A stretch of 64,000 nucleotides of DNA from Fischerella sp. CENA71 (GCA_024239075.1 JANBVI010000008.1:124001-188000); one strand, 5' to 3'. Numbered from the stretch's first letter, positions 42,464-51,943 are shown. Made by a program: numbers and translations. The notes: generated by a model from the letters alone, not told the origin.

Positions 42464-43810
42464 CTACCTTACAGATGCGATTGTGGTCGGGAAGAAGCGA
42501 TTAGCGGGGCGAGCAAGTCCCAGATTTTCCCGCAGCGTCTTACCTTCATACTCCTGGCGGAAAATCCCACGCCGTTGCAGTTCTGGCACAACCTTATCTA
42601 CAAAATCGTTCAGCCCCTCTGGCAGATAAGGGAACATGACATTGAATCCGTCAGAGCCTTCCTCGGTGAGCCATTGCTCCATTTCATCGGCGATCGTTTG
42701 CGGCGTACCAACGAACGCCAACCCACCGTAACTACCAATACGTTGCGCCAGCTGTCGAATTGTGAGGTTTTCCCGCTGCGCCAGCGCTATGACTCGTTCG
42801 CGCGATGTCTGCCCAGCGTTAGTTGGGGGAATTTCTGGCAAGGGGCCGTCCGGATCGAAGCCGGAAACGTCGTAGCCAAGAGTGCTGTTCAGGCTGGCAA
42901 TGCCGCTGTCATAGTGTACTAAGCTATCCAAATGGACACGCTTGGCGCGGGCTTCGGCGACAGTTTCCCCGACAATTACCAAAGCACCTGGAAGAATTTT
43001 GATGCTTTCTGGATCGCGTCCAATCGCCCGTACCCGCCCTTTAATGTCAGCAAAGAAGGTCTTACCTACTTCCAGACTACTGGCTGATGCAAACACGACC
43101 TCGGCAGTTTCCGCCGCTAATTGCCGACCTGCTTCGGAAGCGCCTGCTTGAACAATCACAGGCCAACCCTGGACAGGTCTGGCGATGTTCAATGGCCCTC
43201 GTACCGAGAGATGTTTTCCCTGATGACCGAGAACGTGAATTTTTGCCGGATCGAAATAAATCCCTGATTCCACATCCCGAACGAACGCATCATCAGCGAA
43301 GGAATCCCAAAGACCCGTGACGACATCATAGAATTCTCTAGCTCGCACGTAGCGTTCGTCATGTTCTACCTCTTCTGACAAACCGAAGTTGAGCGCTGCA
43401 TCGGGATTGGCTGTGGTAACGATGTTCCAGCCAGCACGACCGCCGCTGATGTGGTCAAGAGACGCAAAGCGGCGAGCGATGTGATAAGGCTGATCGTAGG
43501 TTGTAGAAGCGGTAGCTACCAGCCCGATGCGTTCGGTGACGCTGGCAAGGGCAGACAGCAAAGTGAAAGGCTCAAAGGAGGTGACGGTGTGGCTACGCTT
43601 GAGAGCATTCAGCGGCATATTCAGCACTGCTAAGTGATCGGCCATGAAGAAGGCATCAAACTTACCCTGCTCTAGTTTTTGAATAAATTGTTTCAGTGCC
43701 GGGAAGTTGAAATTCGCATCAGGCAAAGCCCCAGGATAGCGCCAAGCGCCAGTATGTATGCTTACCGGACGCATGAATGCACCCAGTTTTAATTGCTTCG
43801 ATCTGCTCAT
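42464..43810 (-). CDS. LLM-class FMN-dependent monooxygenase, NtaA/SnaA/DszA type
   Basis: A 448-residue TIM-barrel flavin monooxygenase: MSRSKQLKLGAFMRPVSIHT, FDAFFMADHLAVLNM, SVTERIGLVATASTTYDQPY, SGGRAGWNIVTTANPDAALN, and VIVQAGASEAGRQLAAETAE are all diagnostic for this family. It uses FMNH2 from a separate reductase to attack sulfones, nitrilotriacetate or related substrates. The nitroreductase-family protein upstream might supply reduced flavin, but that is inference. It is the second enzyme of a likely desulfurisation operon. Confidence 0.92.
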   Translation of the reverse strand: MSRSKQLKLGAFMRPVSIHTGAWRYPGALPDANFNFPALKQFIQKLEQGKFDAFFMADHLAVLNMPLNALKRSHTVTSFEPFTLLSALASVTERIGLVATASTTYDQPYHIARRFASLDHISGGRAGWNIVTTANPDAALNFGLSEEVEHDERYVRAREFYDVVTGLWDSFADDAFVRDVESGIYFDPAKIHVLGHQGKHLSVRGPLNIARPVQGWPVIVQAGASEAGRQLAAETAEVVFASASSLEVGKTFFADIKGRVRAIGRDPESIKILPGALVIVGETVAEARAKRVHLDSLVHYDSGIASLNSTLGYDVSGFDPDGPLPEIPPTNAGQTSRERVIALAQRENLTIRQLAQRIGSYGGLAFVGTPQTIADEMEQWLTEEGSDGFNVMFPYLPEGLNDFVDKVVPELQRRGIFRQEYEGKTLRENLGLARPANRFFPTTIASVR

Positions 43811-43928
43811 CTTAAATGGGTTATTAGTAAATACAAGTCTTTCAGTTCAATTCAAGAGTCGCTAGTCACAAGCGCGATCGCAAAGCCGTCGTAACCTTTG
43901 CTACCCACTGTTTGGATTTCTGTAGCAC

Positions 43929-44522
43929 TCACACGTTTGCTGCCAATAGCTCGTTGAAGCGACGTATCCCCTGCACGCTATGATCGCTACTAGTAGCATC
44001 GACCACCGACCCATTACGTACAACATTATCGGCAATAATCAAGCTACCACGACGGGAAAGCTTCAGCGCCCAAGCTAAGTAATCGGGATTGCTTGCCTTG
44101 TCGGCATCAATAAAGATGAGGTCAAATGGAGCATATCCTTCAGTGGCGATCTGTGGCAATGTATCCAGCGCTCGTCCCAGGCGGATATCTACGAGGTTGG
44201 ACAGACCAGCGCGTGCGATGTTATTGTGGGCAATTTCAGCGTGCTTGGGGTTAGCCTCCAGCGAAATCAAGCGACCGTCAGCAGGTAGCGATCGCGCTAG
44301 CCAAATCGTGCTGTAACCGCCTAGTGTACCAATCTCTAAGATGGTGCGCGCTTTCTGGATCTGCGCTAATAAAAATAGCAGTTTGCCCTGATTTGGTGAA
44401 ACATTATGCGGTGGTAGCCCTGCATCGGCAGCAGTTTGCAGTGCTGTCTCTAGGGCGAGGTCAGACTGGATAAACAAGTCGGTGATATAGCGATCGACCG
44501 CAGCCCAATGTTCTTGGGTCAT
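43929..44522 (-). CDS. SAM-dependent O-methyltransferase (class I, CCoAOMT-like)
   Basis: A 197-residue methyltransferase: ARTILEIGTLGGYSTIWLAR is SAM motif I, LISLEANPKHAEIAHNNIAR is motif post-I, and FDLIFIDADKASNPDYLAWA with the acidic metal site matches the caffeoyl-CoA O-methyltransferase-type family (Methyltransf_3). It may methylate a catechol-type group. It lies within the flavoenzyme cluster (118 bases from the LLM gene, 40 bases from the nitroreductase gene) on the same strand. Confidence 0.9.
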   Translation of the reverse strand: MTQEHWAAVDRYITDLFIQSDLALETALQTAADAGLPPHNVSPNQGKLLFLLAQIQKARTILEIGTLGGYSTIWLARSLPADGRLISLEANPKHAEIAHNNIARAGLSNLVDIRLGRALDTLPQIATEGYAPFDLIFIDADKASNPDYLAWALKLSRRGSLIIADNVVRNGSVVDATSSDHSVQGIRRFNELLAANV

Positions 44523-44562
44523 ATTACCTCCAAAACCTCGATAGAGTTTTTTATCGATACCT

Positions 44563-45168
44563 TTAGTCTTTCAACAACGGTAAGATATGCCCCCACTGTC
44601 CAGTAAAGACAAATTCTTTCAACGGCTTGCGGACACGGGGAGCCAGTTCGCGATCGCGTAGTCCATCGGGGAGGCTTTGGGGATCGCCAGGATAGCCAAC
44701 TGTCACCACAGTTGCAGGCTCATAGTCTTCTGGAATTTGGTATGTTTCCCTGGCGGTGTCTGCATTAAATCCCGCTATTTGATGGGCGAATAAACCTAGA
44801 GAAGTCGCCTGAAGGATGAGGTTTTCTAACGCCAGTCCGACATCATGAAATGCGTGTCTGTTTGTTTTCCCATCGTCAGTAAGGATTTTAGCAACCGCAA
44901 GTATCAGTACCGGAGCATTTTTCGCCCATCCTTGATTAAACTCTACCAAGGTACTAAGTAGACGATTGTATTCCGTTGGGTCATCTTTGGTGGCAACAAT
45001 AAAGCTCCAAGGCTGATGATTATAGGAAGAAGGTGCCCAACGAGCTGCTTCTAGCAATGAGAGTAGTTTATCCTGCTCAACTGAGCGATCGGCAAAAGCT
45101 CTCGGACTCCAACGACTCCGAATGAAGTCATGAACAGGGTATTGCGTTTGGGCAAGTTTCTGCGTCAT
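44563..45168 (-). CDS. Nitroreductase-family flavoprotein
   Basis: A 201-residue protein: HDFIRSRWSPRAFADRSVEQ, LEAARWAPSSYNHQPWSFIV and ALENLILQATSLGLFAHQIA are the FMN-binding blocks of the nitroreductase family. Such proteins reduce nitro groups, quinones or free flavin with NAD(P)H. It is the first gene of the minus-strand cluster, so it may serve the two downstream flavin oxygenases by supplying reduced FMN. Confidence 0.9.
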   Translation of the reverse strand: MTQKLAQTQYPVHDFIRSRWSPRAFADRSVEQDKLLSLLEAARWAPSSYNHQPWSFIVATKDDPTEYNRLLSTLVEFNQGWAKNAPVLILAVAKILTDDGKTNRHAFHDVGLALENLILQATSLGLFAHQIAGFNADTARETYQIPEDYEPATVVTVGYPGDPQSLPDGLRDRELAPRVRKPLKEFVFTGQWGHILPLLKD

Positions 45169-45442
45169 TTTAATGAATTTCCTTGTTGATACTCTATTTG
45201 GATTGGCAGTAATAAACTGTCTATGCCTGCATCACTGATTAATAATTAATTGCGGTTTTTCATGACTTGCAGCAGTGAGGAAAACCTTTTCTTAGACAAC
45301 AAATCTTATACTACGCTTAGTCTATAGAATAACAGTATTTTGTTAATGGTACTGCATCAATGAGAGGATAATCAAGCATCAGCTACGCAAGATTGGCATA
45401 AATTGCTAAAACAAAATATTTATTTTGGGATGTTGATAATAC

Positions 45443-47155
45443 ATTGGACTTTGGACAAAAAGGCTCGTTCGCGAGTGATACTCGCGAACAAATTAACAAG
45501 ACATGATAAACTACCTCAGTTATTTTCATAACCGAGTAAAATGAATCAAAAAGCAGAGTAATTACGCAGCTTTACTATTTACAGGTGTTGTTTTAGACTG
45601 TTTTTTGACTACAGGCTGCTTTGTTCTTCGTCTAATTACTTGACCTTGAAGCCGACCAATTGAATTTCCTCGGGTTTTGGGAGAACGGGCAGGTGTCCCA
45701 ATCTCTGAAATAATTCTTTGAAAATCTCTTTGCACCACACAAGGGGTTACAATCTTATCATTATTTTGTTTTAAATAACGTTCCCAAGGCTTTGGTAAAT
45801 GTGTTGCTAAATGCTTTGCAGCCCATAGCTGCACGTAAGCTAATAAGACGAATTGTATCCAATTTTCCTCATGTTCGACATCTGGAGTTTGAAATTGGGT
45901 CATCAGCAAACGCTGCTTCCCAAATCGCAGCATATGTTCAATGTCAAATCGTTGTCTGTAGCAAGAATAAGCAAGCGTAGGTGAGATTTGTTCACGTTTT
46001 TCGCCCATGACAATTAACCACATGGGTTTCCAGACAGTTTGATTGGTATCGTCAGTCACACTAATTCTAATAAGGGTGAAAGGATGACGGTACATTTTTT
46101 GATGCTTAGTTCCTCTGATTAACATTTGATGCCAAGCTTGTATGGTTACATTTAGAACACGACCTTTACGAGTTATCTGTTGTATAAGGGTTGTTTCGTC
46201 TGGAGAATGCCAAGTATCAGCATCGCCTAAATCAAACCGTTCACCGTATTTTTTTGGGCAGCCACGTTTTTTATTTAACTCTTCAATTGGTGGAGATTGG
46301 TAAAAGACTCGATTGCTACGACACCGGGCTATCACTACTAAATTGCTGTGTTCGGACTGTTCAACAAGGAACTTGCGTTTACTAAAAGCAGTATCTGCGA
46401 CCAATACAGAAACTTTTTCATGCCAGGGGAGTGATGAATCTGACATTGCAACTTGAATTTGCTCGCTTGCGACATCAACACCATCTGTATCGAGAGGTAC
46501 TCTTTTTCCTGATCAGGGAACTGCCCATGCTGCGTGATTATCAGTTTCTTTCTCAGGTAAAATTGAAAGCAGTGAGTAAGAATGACCAATATTAATCGGT
46601 TGTTACCTTTGACTGTATTGGGTTGATAAATATACCCACGTTCAGCTAAAATTTTAGCGTAAGGACGTGGATGGGGTGTTGTATCAGTTGTAAATAAGTA
46701 AAAAGGTCGTTGTTGTGGTTTCTCAATCAACTGAGATACTGCTCTAATTAATTTAGAAGATGTTTCTTCTTTTTTTTCATCGTCACTTTTATCTTCTATC
46801 TTTGTATTAAATGATTCTTTTATTGCTTTATAAATAGAATTATAACTTCTTTGAAATAAAGGATTTAAAGATAACTCTGCAATTGAATTAGCGTCCGTAT
46901 TTCCCGAAAGAGCATCCAACAAATCCATACAAGCATCCTTACATGAAGAGAAACATTTGTAAATTTTCTGTCTAAAATCCTGGAATTGAGTTATTAATTG
47001 ATTGTTATTTAATTTAGGAATAGCCATCAGTATTTCCCACTTAACGCTTTGTCGTTGATACTACTATGCGTTGGGAATGATAGCTATCCTTTTTTTATGC
47101 CTGAATTTAATTCGCTAGCTTTTCTCGCGAACCAGTTTTTTGTCCAAAGTCCAAT
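45443..47155. mobile_element. 1.7-kb insertion sequence with 5-bp target duplication
   Basis: A 1713-bp element with inverted ends ATTGGACTTTGGACAAAAA (left) and the matching right end ending GTCCAAAGTCCAAT, flanked on both sides by AATAC (45438-45442 and 47156-47160). It carries one minus-strand transposase gene. The intact duplication shows simple, complete insertion. Family is not certain; the transposase resembles a type common in Nostocales. Confidence 0.9.
45562..47027 (-). pseudogene. Transposase of the 45.4-kb IS, frameshifted
   Basis: The 5' part (MAIPKLNNNQLITQFQDFRQ to RGYIYQPNTVKGNN) and the 3' part (LPWHEKVSVLVADTAFSKRK to the basic tail) are in different frames. The shared frame between them reads INIGHSYSLLSILPEKETDN and, after a TGA, SGKRVPLDTDGVDVASEQIQ. 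So one single-base indel near 46615 and one nonsense codon near 46510 inactivate it. DDE-type residues are plausible in LVADTAFSK and the C-terminal YRQRFDIEHMLRFGKQRLL (Y-R-E-K-like). Because the flanking duplication is intact, the insertion is relatively young yet already dead. Confidence 0.85.
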
Positions 47156-47282
47156 AATACACTTGGTTAACGTGAAGTAATGTAGAGTGTAAATTTACAT
47201 TTTGTATTATAAACTACAGGTATTGGACTAGGACAAAATGAATCGAATCGCCCATGAAATACCCAGTTAGATTGACAAACTA

Positions 47283-47579
47283 ATGTCCAACGAGCGAATA
47301 AACCAAGTAATCCGAAATAATGCCGTATGGTGCGATACTATTTGCCAAATCCACGGCAAACCGGGGAAATTCACGGGCACAATATGGGTCAATCAACATC
47401 AAACCCACCGCTTTTATCCCAATGCTGTAACTTTATCGAGAACTGTAGAATCTACCGAGCAGATGGAGTGGATTCAGTCTCTCACCAAGTCAGGATTATC
47501 TGGGGAATGGGGAGTTAAGGATAGTTTCTCTAAGCTCGATCTAGCCCCATTAGACATCTCCAAAATAGTAACGTTCTGT
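47283..47579 (+). pseudogene. Truncated conserved hypothetical protein
   Basis: The frame starts MSNERINQVIRNNAVWCDTI and continues GKPGKFTGTIWVNQHQTHRF, WIQSLTKSGLSGEWGVKDSF to KLDLAPL, a pattern I associate with a conserved cyanobacterial family, possibly GNAT-like, whose function I cannot name. After LAPL the frame enters the left end of the IS5-like element (ACATCTCCAAAA) and ends 14 codons later at 47621. About 90 residues of the original are left. Confidence 0.6.
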
Positions 47580-48691
47580 GGTAAAAGAACATCAGATATC
47601 TTTTTTGACACAGAAACATGAGTGACATACTGACACACATTGAAGAAAATCCTAAAGAAACACAGAGGTTAATTGGTATAAAGTATGAACAGTTATAACA
47701 GTTAATTCAAAATGCGGAACGATTACATGACGAAAAACAAGCTATCTTAGAATTAAAGAAAATTAGAATTATCTCTGGTGGAGGTGGGCGTAAACCAAAA
47801 TTATCTAGAAAGAAAAAATAATTTTAACCTTGGTTTATCTCAGACATTTGACCACATTTCAACTTCTTGGCATTCAGTTTGGAGTCAGTGAATCTACGGC
47901 AAATGATACATTTAATTATTGGTTGCCAATATTGAGAGAATTGCTTCCATCCAGTTTAATTGAACAAGTAAAAAAAAAGAATCTGACTTGATATTAGTGA
48001 AAGAAATACTCACAGATTATGAATTAATTGTAGACAGCTATGAACAAGTCAGAGAAAGACAAGCGAGAGAATGATGAACAAGAAAAATATTTTTCAGGCA
48101 AGAAAAGTAATCATACCTTTAAAAGTCAAATGATTGTCATGCCTGATGGTAGAGATATTGTTGATGTTGTGGCAGGAGAACCTGGACCAAAAAGCGATAT
48201 AACAATATTTAGGGAATATCGCTCAGAGTTTGACCTCCAACAAAGATTTAAAGGAGATAAAGCATATTTTGGAGAAGATTTAATTACAACTCCCATTAAA
48301 AAACCAAGAAATCGAGAACTAACAACTGAACAAAAAGAACAAAACAAACAATTTTCATCTAATCGGATATTCGTTGAGCATCGAATTCGGTTAGTCAAAA
48401 TATTTCGAGTTATCCAAGAACGATTTCGGCTAAATCCTCAAAAATATGAACAAATAATGCTGACAATTTGTGGATTAGTAAGATTGCGAATTAGGGCGCT
48501 AATATTACCAGGAGAAATATCCTCTATGTCATCGGGTTAAAATTAACGTATATAACTAAATATTTTTGCCTAATTATCAACATAAAATATCTCAAAGCCT
48601 TATTTTATCGTAGATATTAGCTAATTTACTATGATTGCATTTATGCCCTCTAACCTAGTTTTACAAAGGGTTTGATTATTTTTGGAGATGT
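47554..48691. mobile_element. IS5-like insertion sequence (defective)
   Basis: A 1138-bp element with inverted ends ACATCTCCAAAA at both sides (left at 47554, right end GGAGATGT at 48684-48691). It truncates a hypothetical gene on its left and a substrate-binding protein gene on its right. No clear target duplication. Confidence 0.8.
47618..48540 (+). pseudogene. IS5-family (DDE_Tnp_4-like) transposase with stops and frameshifts
   Basis: Pieces in order: MSDILTHIEENPKETQRLIG with a TAA after YEQL, then ELKKIRIISGGGGRKPKLSR, FQLLGIQFGVSESTANDTFN, ILTDYELIVDSYEQVRERQA, and the long intact 3' part KKSNHTFKSQMIVMPDGRDI, GDKAYFGEDLITTPIKKPRN, EHRIRLVKIFRVIQERFRL. This is the helix-turn-helix plus DDE_4 domain of IS5-group (HARBI-like) transposases. 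At least one stop and two shifts of frame make it non-functional. Confidence 0.85.
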
Positions 48692-49203
48692 TTTTTGTAC
48701 TCAAAGCCTTAGAGAGTGCTAAACTGACGCTGAATGATATTCAACCTGTTTACTTAAAAATTCCCGATAGCACTACGGCTTTTGAAGGTGGTAATGTAGA
48801 TGCCTTACCTATTGGCGATCCTTATCTGGCTTCTAAAGAATTAAATGGTAGCGTGCGTATATTAGTTAGAGGTTCCGATGTCGCACCTCAACGCGCCTTT
48901 TACATCGCTACGAAAAATTTTGCCAAAAATCACCCCGATTTAGTCAAAATCGTTTTAGAAGAACAGCGCAAAGTAGAAGACTGGGCTAAAGCTAATCCTA
49001 ATGAAGTTGCGAAATTACTTGCAGAAGAAACCAAATACAAGCCAGAGGTTTTGGAATATTCTTTAAAAAATCGTCCCTATTTTGGTGTTTTTGAGATGAA
49101 GGATAAATATATTACTGAACAACAGCAAGTAGTTGATTTGTTCTACAGTCAAAAGCTGATTCCTAAAACTTTTCAAGTCAAAGATGCTATTTGGAAACCT
49201 TAG
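48692..49203 (+). pseudogene. Truncated ABC substrate-binding protein (sulfonate/taurine type)
   Basis: The frame emerges from the IS end as FFVLKALESAKLTLNDIQPV, then IPDSTTAFEGGNVDALPIGD, FYIATKNFAKNHPDLVKIVL and KPEVLEYSLKNRPYFGVFEM. This is the C-terminal lobe of an SsuA/TauA-like periplasmic binding protein. The N-terminal half and signal peptide are missing. It is a paralogue of, not a duplicate of, the fragment at 37079: they share layout but little identity by eye. Confidence 0.85.
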
Positions 49204-49251
49204 TTCTCTGAGGATATATTATCCCTCTGATAAACAAAAATTTGTTATTTT

Positions 49252-49674
49252 TTACAGACGTTTACCCATACTAACAACATCATCTATTTTGAATCCTAAA
49301 TGCTCGTAAAACTCAATAACATCTGTATTTGAATTACGTATCTGGATATTAATTTTTGGACAATTTAGGGACTTCAGTTTAATAGTTGCTTGCTCAACGA
49401 GATACTTACCAATACCTTGTCGTTGATATTCTGGTGCTACCGCTAAATAGTTGAGCCAACCACGATGGCCTTCATACCCTGCCATGATAGTAGCAACAAC
49501 TTGAGTTTCCATCAAACCAACAAGAAATAATTGTGGTTGTACTTGCAATTTAAATTTAATATCTTGTTTAGGGTCATTCCAAGGTACTACTAAATTACAT
49601 CGATACCATAAATTAATTACTTGTGCTTCATCTTGCTCTTGATAGGGTCGCAGCAATAAATTTATGTTTTGCAT
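49252..49674 (-). CDS. GNAT-family acetyltransferase (YpeA-like)
   Basis: A 140-residue protein from the ATG at 49674 (MQNINLLLRPYQEQDEAQVI). The acetyl-CoA motif is LAVAPEYQRQGIGKYLVEQA, and the closing motif is VIEFYEHLGFKIDDVVSMGK, as in the YpeA acetyltransferase family. It seems intact despite the IS-rich setting. Substrate unknown. Confidence 0.87.
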   Translation of the reverse strand: MQNINLLLRPYQEQDEAQVINLWYRCNLVVPWNDPKQDIKFKLQVQPQLFLVGLMETQVVATIMAGYEGHRGWLNYLAVAPEYQRQGIGKYLVEQATIKLKSLNCPKINIQIRNSNTDVIEFYEHLGFKIDDVVSMGKRL

Positions 49675-49695
49675 TTTATAGTACAATATTGTCCT

Positions 49696-49932
49696 ATGAA
49701 ATTATATTACATCACCTTAAATAATACAGATGAAGCTCGCCAGATTGATCGTGCTTTGTTAGAACACAAACTAGCTGTTTGCGTCAATTGGTTTCCGATT
49801 ACCTGTGCTTATATATGGCAAGGAAAAATTACAGAAGAGCCAGAAGTAGCGCTAATTGTCAAAACTCAAGCAGGTTACCTGGATTTCTCACAAAGGCTAA
49901 AAGAAGAGGGGTCAAAAACTGTGAAAATGTAG
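49696..49932 (+). pseudogene. Truncated second copy of cutA
   Basis: The first 61 residues (MKLYYITLNNTDEARQIDRA through IVKTQAGY) match the intact cutA at 4486 with about 8 differences. At 49879 the match stops abruptly at GY and is replaced by LDFSQRLKEEGSKTVKM-stop, so the C-terminal trimer-forming part (about 45 residues) is missing. The junction may be the end of another mobile element. The adjacent IS630 lies 103 bases further on, so it did not cause the break by itself. Confidence 0.82.
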
Positions 49933-50050
49933 ATTAGTGTCGATTAACAAGATAGTTGGGTGTACATTTAAAATAAAGTCTTAAAGTTTCATCAGGTGAA
50001 AGGCTTGAACTACCGTACTTATGCTTGGGTGTAGTAGTCAGCCAAGAAAA

Positions 50051-50821
50051 TTATGACAGGTATAAATCAGGATATAATCGTTGGAATTTAACTCTGGCAT
50101 CTGAAGCAGCAAAACGCCAATCAATTTTAACTTTTTGGTGATTACGTTGTTGCTCCCAAGCATCAATTTCTTGACGTAAAATTTCAATATCGGCAATGCG
50201 ACGTTCCAAGCATTGACGGGAGAGAACAGAGATTTCAATTTCTACTTGATTTAACCCTTCGGGTTCGCCAGTCGCACTCTGCGAGAAGCCGCTTACGCGT
50301 CTACATGGGGGAGACCCCCAAGACCGCGCTGGCTCACCAACTAGCATGTTTTGGAGTGTAGTGAAACTCTAAACGCTCAATAATTCTTCGAGCTTCAATT
50401 GGAGGAAAAGTCTCATATAAAGCAGCAGGAGTATGAGTATTTAAGTTATCTAAAACTACCCGAATTTTATCTGCTCTTGGGAAATGAACATCTACTAAAT
50501 CTTTCATTTGGTGAGCGAAATCTTTTTTGGTTCTTGACTGTGTAACTTCTACATGTCGCCAGCCGTAGTGCGGAGCATAAAAAACAAATAAGTTACACAC
50601 CCCTTTACGAGAATATTGGTAATCTGTTCGTGGTGGTTGTCCAGGTTCACAAGGTAGAGGTTGTACTATATCAGCCAATAATTGATAGGGTCGCTCGTCA
50701 AAACAAACAATCGGGTCAAAAGGGGTAAAATACTCAGCATACAAGCATAGTAAGTCTTCCATTCTATATATGTATTCAGCATTTATTTCCCCAATACACC
50801 ATTCTTCTTTCAACCAAGGTT
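50051..50821 (-). pseudogene. IS630 transposase OrfB (DDE domain), interrupted
   Basis: After the frameshift site the frame reads KPWLKEEWCIGEINAEYIYR, PFDPIVCFDERPYQLLADIV (first Asp), and IRVVLDNLNTHTPAALYETF (second Asp), to RLEFHYTPKHASW. There an 82-bp insertion puts TGA directly after the TGG codon. Beyond it the gene resumes LNQVEIEISVLSRQCLERRI to its end at 50051. Without the insert the block HYTPKHASWLNQVEIEISVL is exactly the conserved C-terminal DDE region with the catalytic Glu, so insertion destroys the active site. Confidence 0.9.
50255..50336 (-). repeat. 82-bp small palindromic element inserted in IS630 transposase
   Basis: On the minus strand it begins TGAGCCAGCGCG, has a central GGGGGTCTCCCCC hairpin and ends GGCGAACCCGAAGGG. 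Both ends match the 56-bp element at 36700, and it lies at the same target form (TGG^T). The middle differs, so the two are length variants of one family. Confidence 0.87.
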
Positions 50822-51250
50822 TTACTTTATTTTTTTTAATGTTGTGCGTACTGTTTCGTCTGAAATGCTGTCAATTAATTCTAGGCTAACTAATCTATCA
50901 GCCAACAATTGCATTGTCCAACTTTCGCATCCAGTTGGTGGATTGCTACAAGCAGTTGCAATTAAAAAAGCTTCTGTTTCTGGAGTCAGCTTTTTATCTC
51001 TACCCTTACGGGGGCGTTCGGCTAGCGCTAAGTCTACTCCTTCTTCTACATATTTCTGACGTGTGCGATGAACTGTTGATTCTCCTACCATTAACATGTC
51101 CGCGATCGCTTCATCTGTATAATCTTCATTTGCTAATAGTAGAATTTGCGCTTTCTTGAAGGTACGAGCCGAGTTTTTCCCTTTTTTGGTTAAATCCAAT
51201 AGTTTATCTTCTTCTTCTTGAGTTAGGTTAACAGTATATTTAGTTGACAT
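50822..51250 (-). CDS. IS630 transposase OrfA (helix-turn-helix part)
   Basis: A 142-residue DNA-binding half: STKYTVNLTQEEEDKLLDLT, the HTH AIADMLMVGESTVHRTRQKY and LAERPRKGRDKKLTPETEAF. It ends at TAA just after an A8 run, a typical slippery site for +1/-1 frameshifting into OrfB in IS630 elements. The OrfA/OrfB fusion is the active transposase; here OrfB is broken. Confidence 0.88.
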   Translation of the reverse strand: MSTKYTVNLTQEEEDKLLDLTKKGKNSARTFKKAQILLLANEDYTDEAIADMLMVGESTVHRTRQKYVEEGVDLALAERPRKGRDKKLTPETEAFLIATACSNPPTGCESWTMQLLADRLVSLELIDSISDETVRTTLKKIK

Positions 51251-51400
51251 ACTTTTGAATGAGTTTTTATACCATTATCTCATCTCCAGATAAACCTGTC
51301 AAAATAAGTTTGGTGGACTAGTAGGAAATAATAAAGTTGTGAAGTTTGAGAGGTAAAATCTCCAAGCGATCGCAGATGGAAATAATAAAGTCTTAAACTG

Positions 51401-51523
51401 TCACACAGGCGAAAATCCCATCACCAATTGAATCTGCTCCTGCTCAACACCGCTTGTAGTTTGCCCGTAGCTTTCGATAGTCGGTTGGGCTGGTTTGGGT
51501 TTGAGGAAATTCAGTAGTTTCAT
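51401..51523 (-). CDS. Possible small protein or gene fragment
   Basis: A 40-residue frame MKLLNFLKPKPAQPTIESYG to QIQLVMGFSPV with protein-like composition and no recognised family. It could be the 5' end of a gene cut by the IS630 region. Evidence is composition only. Confidence 0.25.
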   Translation of the reverse strand: MKLLNFLKPKPAQPTIESYGQTTSGVEQEQIQLVMGFSPV

Positions 51524-51605
51524 GAGCGAAGGGGAACGCAACTATTACTAGTTTTCCCTGATTGGAGGGGTGCGATCGCTTCTTCTTACAGGTGATTAAA
51601 AAATA

Positions 51606-51633
51606 AAACCCCACGTCTGAGGTGGGGGGTTTC
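51606..51633. terminator. GC-rich hairpin (terminator or IS end)
   Basis: AAACCCCAC, a short loop GTCTGAG, then GTGGGG followed by GGTTTC. It could terminate transcription, or be the subterminal hairpin of a lost IS200/IS605 element; no TnpA or TnpB coding sequence is seen beside it. Confidence 0.45.
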
Positions 51634-51832
51634 TCTTGTTGATACAAATGTACTATAGAGTGACGAAGTTGACAAGCGATTTAGAGGGGCGATCGCTTCC
51701 TACCGCAAGGATTTGTGACAATGATTAGACCAAAATCACATAGTTGATTGTCCTAAATCACAATTAGATATCTGGAGAATTGCTTGTCTAGGTTGAAGAT
51801 ATTTGTAGAAATCAAAAATTGAGGTAACAAAA

Positions 51833-51943
51833 ATGACTTTTAATTTAAGTGATGCCGTTCAAGTTATTCTGATTGCTGCTGTTGCAAGCGTGGTATTGTC
51901 TTCTGGTATTTGCTGGAGGTTGCCTAAAACTAAAAAAGCATGA
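51833..51943 (+). CDS. Small single-pass membrane protein
   Basis: A 36-residue protein, MTFNLSDAVQVILIAAVASV ... CWRLPKTKKA, with one transmembrane helix (about residues 8-27) and a positively charged C-terminus. A good Shine-Dalgarno (GAGG, 9 bases before ATG) supports translation. No family recognised. It stands alone between a hairpin and the pentapeptide cluster; it is convergent with the cluster end. Confidence 0.6.
   Translation: MTFNLSDAVQVILIAAVASVVLSSGICWRLPKTKKA

Larger units (their letters stand above)
50035..51320. mobile_element. IS630-family element inserted at TA
   Basis: A 1286-bp element with terminal TA on both sides and inverted repeats TAGTCAGCCAAG...TTATGACAGGTATA (left) and TAGTCCACCAAA...TTTTGACAGGTTTA (right, reverse complement). 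The transposase is on the minus strand in two frames. It contains an 82-bp small element (50255-50336). Confidence 0.88.

Noticed and set aside
35559-51320. Integrated prophage or conjugative island
   Set aside because: No integrase, capsid, portal, tail, relaxase or att-like tRNA duplication; only IS elements and metabolic genes.
51606-51633. IS200/IS605 element with TnpB
   Set aside because: Only a hairpin is present; no TnpA or TnpB coding sequence found on either strand.
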